A stretch of 10,077 nt of DNA, taken from NCBI GenBank assembly GCA_005883245.1, contig VAXT01000034.1, forward strand, positions 1-10,077, written 5' to 3'. A program made the translations under genes and the position numbers. This DNA comes from Actinomycetota bacterium (GTDB lineage Bacteria > Actinomycetota > Thermoleophilia > Gaiellales > Gaiellaceae). This document shows positions 5,796 through 10,077 of this stretch, in pieces. How positions within the stretch are numbered: the first letter of the stretch is position 1; every line of letters begins with the position of its first letter. The notes under the pieces were generated by a model. The model did not search any database. It had not been told where the DNA came from and saw only the letters and a program-made list of their open reading frames with translations.

Positions 5796-6226
5796 TAACC
5801 CTCGAAGCCGTTCGTCCTGTGGGTCCCGTCGCAGAACGGCTTGTTCGAGGAGCCGCCGCAGCGGCAGAGCGCGGCCTGCTCGCCCTCGTGGAGGACGTTG
5901 CCCTCCGCGTCGACGATCCGCACCCCACCGGTGACGAGCAGCGGCCCGCCGGCGGACGCGCAGATCTCGAACCGCTGTCGAGGCTTCACGCTCACGCCCT
6001 TGAGCCTTCTCGTCCGCAGCGCACCCGAGGGGCACTGGGCGACGGTCCTCTCGATCTCGTCCGCCGAGGCCTCGTCTGCCTTCACCCAGGGCCGGCGGTC
6101 GCGGTCGAAGACCTTGGGCGAGAGCCGTGAGCAGTTGCCGGAATGGATGCAGAGCCGTGGCTCCCACTCGACGACGACCTCGTCGGTCGCGTACTCCTTG
6201 ACGAGCGGCTTTCCGACCCTGGCCAC
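5795..6226 (-). CDS. Iron-sulfur protein: YjdI-like Fer4_19 domain fused to CDGSH domain
   Basis: The product is 143 residues from GTG 6226. The N-terminal domain (about 8-75) matches the divergent single 4Fe-4S cluster family of E. coli YjdI (Fer4_19, PF06902): RLCIHSGNCSRLSP with C26 and C32, a W-V-K-A-D segment, and VAQCPSGAL with C65. The C-terminal domain (about 80-143) is a CDGSH iron-sulfur domain (PF09360): CRCGGSSNKPFCDGTH gives the full 3-Cys/1-His ligand set C121, C123, C132 and H136 for a 2Fe-2S cluster. It is presumably a cytoplasmic electron-transfer or cluster-handling protein. Frames open further upstream give low-complexity sequence, so GTG 6226, just before KPLVKEYATDEVVVEW, is chosen; TACGCT lies 6 nt upstream. 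It is the first gene of the operon and overlaps the next gene by one base. Confidence 0.87.
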   Translation of the reverse strand: MARVGKPLVKEYATDEVVVEWEPRLCIHSGNCSRLSPKVFDRDRRPWVKADEASADEIERTVAQCPSGALRTRRLKGVSVKPRQRFEICASAGGPLLVTGGVRIVDAEGNVLHEGEQAALCRCGGSSNKPFCDGTHRTNGFEG

Positions 6227-6232
6227 CGAGCC

Positions 6233-6238
6233 AGCGTA
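6233..6238 (-). promoter_or_regulatory. Candidate leaderless -10 of the redox operon
   Basis: On the minus strand TACGCT (TANNNT) is followed by 6 nt and then GTG 6226. No Shine-Dalgarno sequence precedes this GTG, so the operon probably starts with a leaderless message. No convincing -35 is seen. Confidence 0.4.
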
Positions 6239-6302
6239 GCCGCGCGGGCCGGGTCTGCCGCACGGGCCAACTTCCGTCCGAGCGCGCCGTCTATCAAGAT
6301 AG

Positions 6303-6608
6303 GTGCGCAGTTTCGCTCTGGCGCAGGGACTCGGGATCTTGCTTACTGCGGGAGCCGGTGGCGCGGCCGTCGGGCAGAAGGCTGAACCGACGGCCCGCGC
6401 ACCGGCGTCGAGCCAGGTAGCGGGGCTAATCACGGGCGCGGACGACATCAAGTCGCCATCGTCCGAGCGCCTCTTCGAAGGTTCTGCCAATCGCCCGTTC
6501 GATGCGTGCTATCACAAGGCCTGTGACACCCTCGGGAACGTCGACTTCCGCATGCTGGGCCAGATGGCCGACGCGGACGCCGTGGTCGCCGTGCGGCTGG
6601 CGGGCTAG
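6303..6608 (+). pseudogene. C-terminal remnant of an M28-family aminopeptidase
   Basis: The frame is open for 101 residues from GTG 6303, but only the second half looks like a protein family. VAGLITGADDIKSPSSE (39-55) and NRPFDACYHKACDTLGNVD (63-81) match the C-terminal end of secreted M28 zinc aminopeptidases of the Streptomyces griseus type, where G-L-F-T-G-A is followed by C-Y-H-x-x-C-D. H71 would be the last zinc ligand, and C69/C74 the conserved disulfide. The other four zinc ligands and the catalytic Glu are missing, since the usual protein is roughly four times longer. Residues 1-38 look like degraded upstream sequence, with short echoes (EPT, AP) of the segment before this motif. It is most likely a non-functional remnant after deletion. 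It ends 6 bp before the lipoprotein ATG. Confidence 0.62.
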
Positions 6609-6614
6609 TTGTCC

Positions 6615-6926
6615 ATGACGCGCGTAGCCGGCTTGCTCCTGGTCGTGCTCCTACTCGCCGGGTGCGGGCAGTCCGACACGACGGCCATGAACCACAAGTT
6701 CGAGCGGCTCGACTTCCAGATCTCGACCCTGGAGACCATCAACTCTTCGTACAACGAACAGCACTTCGCTCGGCTGACCCAGAAGTACATCGCGCTCGTC
6801 CATCAGTACGCCGATCAACTGGGGCGGGACGAAGCCAGGCGGCGCCTGGTCGAGCTGGGCGACGAGCTCGACCCGTATTGCCTCCCCTGCACCGGGGTGC
6901 TGTACATCGAGGCGAAGAAGTTCTGA
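6615..6926 (+). CDS. Small lipoprotein, unknown function
   Basis: From ATG 6615 the product is 103 residues; a TTG at 6609 would add two. Residues 1-17 are a lipoprotein signal: MTR, a hydrophobic run VAGLLLVVLLLAG, then C17 in the lipobox L-L-A-G-C. It should therefore be lipid-anchored outside the membrane. The mature part is mostly helical and charged (FERLDFQISTLETINSSYNEQ, then LTQKYIALVHQYADQLG and DEARRRLVELGDEL). It ends with a short DPYCLPCTG segment whose C89-x-x-C92 pair could form a disulfide or bind a metal. I do not recognise a named domain. The methyltransferase start follows 4 bp after the stop, so the two are probably co-transcribed; the M28 remnant directly precedes it. Confidence 0.75.
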   Translation: MTRVAGLLLVVLLLAGCGQSDTTAMNHKFERLDFQISTLETINSSYNEQHFARLTQKYIALVHQYADQLGRDEARRRLVELGDELDPYCLPCTGVLYIEAKKF

Positions 6927-6930
6927 CGGC

Positions 6931-7560
6931 TTGACGCTCGAGAACCACTTCGGCGAGGACGTGGCCGAGCGCTACGACGAGTACGCGGCCGAGATGTTCG
7001 AGCCGGCCACTCTCGATCCGGCCGTCGACTTCCTCGAGGAGCTAGCCGGAGACGGCGCCGCGCTCGAGCTCGGGATCGGCACGGGCCGGATCGCGTTGCC
7101 GCTCGCGGCGCGCGGGGTGCGCGTGCACGGGATCGACCTGTCGGAGGCGATGGTCGCCAAGCTGCGCGAGAAGCCCGGCGCGGACCACATCGAGACCACG
7201 ATCGGCGACTTCGCGACGACGCGCGTGCCGGGAGGCTGCTTCGTGATCGAGGTGGGCGTGCCCGTTCTGCGAACGCTTCCTCCGGGCGAGCGGTTCCACG
7301 TGTTCGACTTCAGCGCGGAACACATCGGTATCGACGAGTACGACGTCGCCAACCAGGGCCTGATCTCCCATCACCTCTCGCTTCGCGACGGTAGCTGGGA
7401 ACTGCGGTCGCTGCCCTTCCGCTACGTGTGGCCGGCCGAGCTCGACCTGATGGCGCGGCTCGCAGGGATGGCGCTCCGCGAGCGCTGGAGCGGCTGGAGC
7501 CGCGAGCCGTTCACGAGCGAGAGCACGAAGCACGTCTCCGTCTGGGAGAAGCCCGCTTAA
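6931..7560 (+). CDS. Class I SAM-dependent methyltransferase, apparently internally deleted
   Basis: The product is 209 residues from TTG 6931 (MTLENHFGEDVAERYDEYAAE). The SAM-binding motif I is LELGIGTGRIALPLA (46-60), the acidic end of strand 2 is GIDLSEAM (D69), and IGDFATT (91-97) is the strand 3 acidic site. The C-terminal part (FRYVWPAELDLMARLAGM, ERWSGW, PFTSESTKHVSVWEKP) matches a family I know from actinobacteria, which is normally about 245 residues. In those proteins roughly 35 residues (a strand with an F-N-T-x-x-N-L segment and the following helix) separate the strand 3 region from the P-G-G-C-F-V-I-E-V strand. Here TTRVP runs directly into GGCFVIEV (residues 97-107). The reading frame is intact, but fold strand 4 and its helix are missing, so activity is doubtful. 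Confidence 0.85.
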   Translation: MTLENHFGEDVAERYDEYAAEMFEPATLDPAVDFLEELAGDGAALELGIGTGRIALPLAARGVRVHGIDLSEAMVAKLREKPGADHIETTIGDFATTRVPGGCFVIEVGVPVLRTLPPGERFHVFDFSAEHIGIDEYDVANQGLISHHLSLRDGSWELRSLPFRYVWPAELDLMARLAGMALRERWSGWSREPFTSESTKHVSVWEKPA

Positions 7561-7562
7561 GA

Positions 7563-7581
7563 CCGCGCGCCGCGAGCGCGG
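7563..7581 (+). terminator. GC-rich hairpin after the methyltransferase gene
   Basis: CCGCGC (7563-7568) and GCGCGG (7576-7581) form a 6-bp stem with a 7-nt loop, two bases after the TAA stop. There is no T tract, so this is at best a weak or factor-assisted terminator; in DNA this GC-rich such stems also arise by chance. Confidence 0.25.
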
Positions 7582-7614
7582 GACGCGAGCCCCCAGGCCG
7601 ACAGGCGCGTGACA

Positions 7615-7775
7615 TTTCAAGGTCGCGTCTCCTGGCGGCGTCTGACATCACCCCCTCGGGGTGAAGCCCCGCAGCTCTCGCGGCCCGAGACTTGAGTCGC
7701 CAATCGCACATGCTCAGATCGAGGAGGTCGCCATGACCAGCACCGTCCCCGAAACCGCAACGGAGATCCGCCCGT
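7615..7775 (+). repeat. Tandem duplicated leader, copy 1 (about 161 bp)
   Basis: This segment is nearly identical to 7782-7943. Between the copies I count five substitutions and two short indels (GC inserted in copy 2 near its start, and one T lost in copy 2 after GAGAC). Each copy contains the TCACCCC-CTC-GGGGTGA hairpin, the TCTCG-N5-CGAGA stem, the CAATCGCACATGCTC segment, a GAGGAGGT ribosome binding site, and the first 14 codons of the epoxide hydrolase gene. In copy 1 the coding sequence is broken by the junction. The junction shares GTGAC with the left edge of the unit (7609-7613 and 7774-7778). The high identity suggests a recent duplication. Nothing else gene-like is visible between 7561 and 7900. 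Confidence 0.93.
7648..7664. repeat. Perfect 7-bp hairpin in leader copy 1
   Basis: TCACCCC (7648-7654), loop CTC, and GGGGTGA (7658-7664). It is followed at 7676-7690 by a second stem TCTCG-CGGCC-CGAGA. The two structures are conserved in both leader copies. They could be an operator dyad, an attenuator-like RNA structure, or an old terminator of an upstream gene; the sequence does not decide. Confidence 0.5.
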
Positions 7776-7777
7776 GA
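7733..7777 (+). pseudogene. Aborted 14-codon start of the epoxide hydrolase gene (leader copy 1)
   Basis: ATG 7733 follows a very strong ribosome binding site, GAGGAGGT at 7721-7728. The frame reads MTSTVPETATEIRP and then stops at TGA 7775-7777. The same peptide begins the full epoxide hydrolase at 7901, where IRP continues into FSVEVPEEE. The stop is created by the duplication junction. It is a truncated duplicate, but it would probably still be translated and could act as an upstream ORF in the message of the real gene 168 bp downstream. Confidence 0.85.
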
Positions 7778-7781
7778 CCAG

Positions 7782-7943
7782 TTTCAAGGGCTCGCGTCTC
7801 CGGGCGGCGCCTGACATCACCCCCTCGGGGTGAAGCCCCGCAGCTCTCGCGGCCCGAGACTGAGTCGTCAATCGCACATGCTCCGATCGAGGAGGTCGCC
7901 ATGACCAGCACCGTCCCCGAAACCGCAACGGAGATCCGGCCGT
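7782..7943 (+). repeat. Tandem duplicated leader, copy 2 (about 162 bp)
   Basis: This is the second copy of the unit described at 7615-7775, ending inside codon 15 of the epoxide hydrolase gene. It is the copy attached to the intact gene. Its differences from copy 1 include GACTGAG for GACTTGAG, GTCGTC for GTCGCC and CTCCGATC for CTCAGATC, all upstream of the ribosome binding site. Confidence 0.93.
7817..7833. repeat. Perfect 7-bp hairpin in leader copy 2
   Basis: This has the same TCACCCC-CTC-GGGGTGA dyad as copy 1, about 68 bp upstream of the epoxide hydrolase ATG. It is unchanged between the copies although nearby bases differ. Confidence 0.5.
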
Positions 7944-9118
7944 TCAGCGTCGAGGTGCCGGAGGAGGAGCTGGCCGACCTCCGCCGGCGCATCGCCGCGA
8001 CGCGCTGGCCCGAGAAGGAGACCGTCGCAGACGATACGCAGGGCGTCCAGCTGGCGACGATGAGGAACCTCGTTCGCTACTGGGGCTCCGAGTACGACTT
8101 CGGGCGGGTCGAGGCGAGGCTGAACGCGTTCACGCAGTTCATGACCGAGATCGACGGCCTTGACATCCACTTCATCCACGTGCGCTCGCCGCACGAGAAC
8201 GCGCTGCCGCTGATCATCACGCACGGCTGGCCCGGCTCGATCATCGAGATGTTGAACGTCATCGGCCCGCTCACCGACCCGCCGGCCCACGGCGGCGACG
8301 CGGAGGACGCGTTCGACGTGGTGATTCCATCGATGCCCGGCTACGGGTTCTCCGGCAAGCCGACCACAACCGGCTGGGACCCGGTCCACATCGCGCGTGC
8401 CTGGATCGCGTTGATGAGGCGGCTCGGATACACGCGATACGTCGCGCAAGGAGGCGACTGGGGTGCGCAGATCACGGACGTGATGGGCGCCGAGGCACCT
8501 CCGGAGCTGCTCGGCATTCACTCCAACATGCCCGGCACGGTTCCGCCCGACATTTCGAAAGCACTCGCGTCGAACGTCCTCGGGGCGGGCGACCCCCCGC
8601 CGTCCGGTCTCTCAGCCGACGAACAACGCGCGTACGACCGGCTCAGCTTTCTCTTTACGAAGGGCATCGGCTACGCGCTCGAGATGGGGTTGCGCCCGCA
8701 GACGTTGTACGGGCTCGCCGATTCGCCGGTCGCCCTGGCCGCGTGGATGCTCGACCACGACGCGCGCAGCTACGCGGACATCGCACGAGCCTTCGAGGGC
8801 GATCCGGCCGGCAACCTCACACGAGACGAGGTCCTCGACAACATCACGCTCACCTGGGTGACCAACACCGGGGTCTCGTCGGGTCGCCTCTATTGGGAGA
8901 ACAACCTCGGCTTCTTCGACGTCAAGGGCGCCACCGTCCCCGCCGCCGTGAGCGTCTTCCCGAATGAGCTCTATCAGGCGCCTCGGAGCTGGGCCGAGAA
9001 GGCCTACCCCAACCTCATCTATTTCAACCAGCTCGATGCGGGCAACCACTTCGCAGCTTGGCAGGAGCCGGAGCTCTTCACGAACGAGCTGCGCGCCGCG
9101 TTTAGGTCACTCCGTTAG
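7901..9118 (+). CDS. Epoxide hydrolase, EHN / microsomal-type alpha/beta hydrolase
   Basis: The product is 405 residues from ATG 7901, preceded by GAGGAGGT at 7889-7896. It has the N-terminal EHN domain (PF06441; PFSVEVPEEELADLRRRIAATRW, then a W-x-x-x-Y-D/N segment) followed by an alpha/beta hydrolase domain. Visible catalytic elements are the oxyanion motif HGWPGS at 108-113, nucleophile D186 in QGGDWGAQI, tyrosines Y258 (GYALEM) and Y331 (RLYWEN) that probably polarise the epoxide, acid E356 in VFPNELYQAP, and base H383 in GNHFAAWQEPELF. These positions align with D226/Y374/E404/H431 of human microsomal epoxide hydrolase. It should open epoxides to diols, probably for detoxification or catabolism of organic compounds; the substrate is unknown. 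The length is normal and no key residue is missing. The gene lies downstream of the duplicated leader. Confidence 0.95.
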   Translation: MTSTVPETATEIRPFSVEVPEEELADLRRRIAATRWPEKETVADDTQGVQLATMRNLVRYWGSEYDFGRVEARLNAFTQFMTEIDGLDIHFIHVRSPHENALPLIITHGWPGSIIEMLNVIGPLTDPPAHGGDAEDAFDVVIPSMPGYGFSGKPTTTGWDPVHIARAWIALMRRLGYTRYVAQGGDWGAQITDVMGAEAPPELLGIHSNMPGTVPPDISKALASNVLGAGDPPPSGLSADEQRAYDRLSFLFTKGIGYALEMGLRPQTLYGLADSPVALAAWMLDHDARSYADIARAFEGDPAGNLTRDEVLDNITLTWVTNTGVSSGRLYWENNLGFFDVKGATVPAAVSVFPNELYQAPRSWAEKAYPNLIYFNQLDAGNHFAAWQEPELFTNELRAAFRSLR

Positions 9119-9166
9119 CAAGAAGGTCGTCATCAGCTCCCTCTTCAACCGCGACTAGGAGTTCGT

Positions 9167-9196
9167 ATGACAAGCAGCAACACCGCAACACAGTAG
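9167..9196 (+). CDS. Nine-codon mini-ORF upstream of the thioredoxin-like gene
   Basis: ATG 9167 is preceded by AGGAG with 5 nt spacing, a good ribosome binding site. It reads MTSSNTATQ and stops at TAG 9194-9196, 2 bp before the ATG of the thioredoxin-like gene. The context (ribosome site, then MTSxxxTAT) resembles the start of the epoxide hydrolase (MTSTVPETATE), so it may be a decayed relic of a similar gene start, or a leader whose translation delivers ribosomes to the next start. It is too short for a functional claim by itself. Confidence 0.4.
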   Translation: MTSSNTATQ

Positions 9197-9198
9197 GA

Positions 9199-10077
9199 AT
9201 GAGCCTGTTCGCCAAGGCGCACGCGGAGACGCATCTGCCCGGGTTCGACGGTGCGACCGGCTGGCTCAACTCCGAGCCGCTCACCCCGGAGGGCCTGCGC
9301 GGGAAGGTCGTGCTCGTCGACTTCTGGACGTATACGTGCATCAACTGGCTGCGCACGCTCGGTTATGTCCGCGCGTGGCACGACAAGTACACGGATCAAG
9401 GCCTGGTCGTTGTCGGCGTCCACACGCCGGAGTTCCCGTTCGAGCGCGACGCCGACAACGTCAGCTGGGCCGCGCAGGACCAGCGCGTCGACTATCCGAT
9501 CGCCCTCGACCCCGACTACGCGGTGTGGCGCGCCTTCGACAACAACTACTGGCCTGCCGTGTACATCGCCGACGCGGAAGGACGAATCCGGCACATGCAT
9601 TTCGGCGAGGGAGGCTACGAGGAGTGCGAGAGGGCTGTCCAGATGCTCCTGCGTGAGACCGGCCAGGAGGGCGTTCCTGACGACCTGGCCTCGGTCGCCG
9701 GCGAAGGCTTCGAGGCCCAGGCCGACTGGGGGACATTGGGGTCGCCCGAGACCTACCTCGGCTACGAGCAAGGACAGAACTTCGTGTCCTCCGAAATCGC
9801 CGGGTTCGACGAGCCTCAGGATTTTGGCGTGCCGGATCGGCTGAAGCGCAACCAGTGGGCGCTGTCGGGAAACTGGACGCTGAGGCCGGGGAAAAGCGTC
9901 GTCAACGAGGCAGAAGGGCGGCTCAGCTTCCGCTTCCACGCGCGGGACGTGAACCTCGTCATGGGCCCGCCGACGGCCGGCTCAGTCGCGTTCAACGTGA
10001 GCGTGGACGGAGAACCTCCCGGCGACGCACATGGGCTCGACGTCGATGAACAGGGCAACGGCACGCTCGACCGGCCG
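9199..10077 (+). CDS. DipZ/TlpA-like thioredoxin-fold protein with C-terminal domain (3' end outside window)
   Basis: From ATG 9199 the frame is open for 293 codons through the right edge, so the gene is truncated by the window. Residues about 12-155 are a thioredoxin-like domain of the DipZ C-terminal type: VVLVDFWTYTCINWLRTLGYVRAW (38-60), GLVVVGVHTPEFPFERD (68-84), and the cis-Pro in NNYWPAVYI (P119). The active-site segment is C47-I-N-W50, so the second cysteine of CxxC is replaced by Trp. Residues from about 180 (SPETYLGYEQGQNF, then NQWALSGNWTL and FRFHARDVNLVM) match the 'thioredoxin-like C-terminal domain' that follows in DipZ proteins. The CcdA-like membrane part of full DipZ is absent. 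The ATG has almost no spacing from GTAGGA, so coupling to the mini-ORF just upstream is likely. A role in thiol chemistry or peroxide reduction is inferred only. Confidence 0.88.
   Translation, partial: MSLFAKAHAETHLPGFDGATGWLNSEPLTPEGLRGKVVLVDFWTYTCINWLRTLGYVRAWHDKYTDQGLVVVGVHTPEFPFERDADNVSWAAQDQRVDYPIALDPDYAVWRAFDNNYWPAVYIADAEGRIRHMHFGEGGYEECERAVQMLLRETGQEGVPDDLASVAGEGFEAQADWGTLGSPETYLGYEQGQNFVSSEIAGFDEPQDFGVPDRLKRNQWALSGNWTLRPGKSVVNEAEGRLSFRFHARDVNLVMGPPTAGSVAFNVSVDGEPPGDAHGLDVDEQGNGTLDRP

Noticed and set aside
5796..6263. Upstream extension of the Grx-GNAT frame to 6263
   Set aside because: This part runs in the wrong frame through the Fer4_19-CDGSH gene and has no recognisable sequence. 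The domain starts exactly at GTG 5795.
6227..6490. Upstream extension of the iron-sulfur protein to 6490
   Set aside because: The added 88 residues are low-complexity and run opposite the M28 remnant. The conserved domain starts just after GTG 6226, next to a good -10.
7617..7928. Minus-strand open frame with a repeated A-A-R-A-A-G-L-H-P-E-G motif
   Set aside because: The repeated peptide simply reflects the tandem DNA duplication read backwards. There is no ribosome site or family match.
7609..7943. CRISPR array or insertion-sequence end
   Set aside because: There are only two copies, adjacent and long, containing coding sequence, with no spacers, no terminal inverted repeats and no transposase.
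9118..9160. Short in-frame tail reading KKVVISSLFNRD just after the epoxide hydrolase
   Set aside because: It is only the end of a shadow frame of the hydrolase gene, with no start of its own and no recognisable family.

Overview
The window is high-GC DNA packed with short genes, and it looks like a chromosome segment from a free-living actinobacterium. Several proteins resemble families I associate with Thermoleophilia (Gaiellales/Solirubrobacterales): the small secreted four-cysteine protein, the PolX N-terminus, and the epoxide hydrolase beside a DipZ-like thioredoxin. This placement comes from memory of protein families, not from a search. Many starts are GTG, and several lack a Shine-Dalgarno sequence but have a TANNNT hexamer 6-7 nt upstream, as in actinobacterial leaderless transcripts.

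Left part (1-4310): the 5' end of a PolX-type DNA polymerase gene leaves the window to the left. It is head-to-head with a degenerate metallo-beta-lactamase-fold protein. Then come an MFS exporter and a flippase-like (LPG_synthase_TM) membrane protein on the minus strand, a small secreted cysteine-rich protein on the plus strand, a SemiSWEET-type sugar transporter on the minus strand, and an AAC(6')-Ib-like GNAT acetyltransferase on the plus strand. Two convergent pairs overlap at their 3' ends.

Middle part (4310-6226): a compact minus-strand four-gene operon. In transcription order it encodes a YjdI-like 4Fe-4S domain fused to a CDGSH iron-sulfur domain, a glutaredoxin/GST-N domain fused to a YjdJ-like acetyltransferase, a two-helix PLDc_N membrane protein, and an NADPH-dependent FMN reductase that apparently starts at CTG. 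The contents suggest redox or iron-sulfur work, but no pathway can be named.

Right part (6240-10077, all plus strand): a C-terminal remnant of an M28 aminopeptidase, a small lipoprotein, and a SAM methyltransferase that seems to have lost about 35 internal residues. Next is a tandemly duplicated ~161-bp leader whose first copy carries an aborted 14-codon start of the epoxide hydrolase gene. The full epoxide hydrolase gene (Asp/Glu/His triad visible) follows, then a 9-codon mini-ORF with a good ribosome binding site, and finally a DipZ/TlpA-like thioredoxin gene cut by the right edge. This stretch shows several signs of recent or ongoing rearrangement: a gene remnant, an internal deletion and a duplicated gene start.

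I see no mobile element, CRISPR array, rRNA or tRNA gene, and no clear defence or secondary-metabolite system. The points most worth a second look are the duplicated leader, the redox operon with its two domain fusions and CTG start, and the internally deleted methyltransferase.
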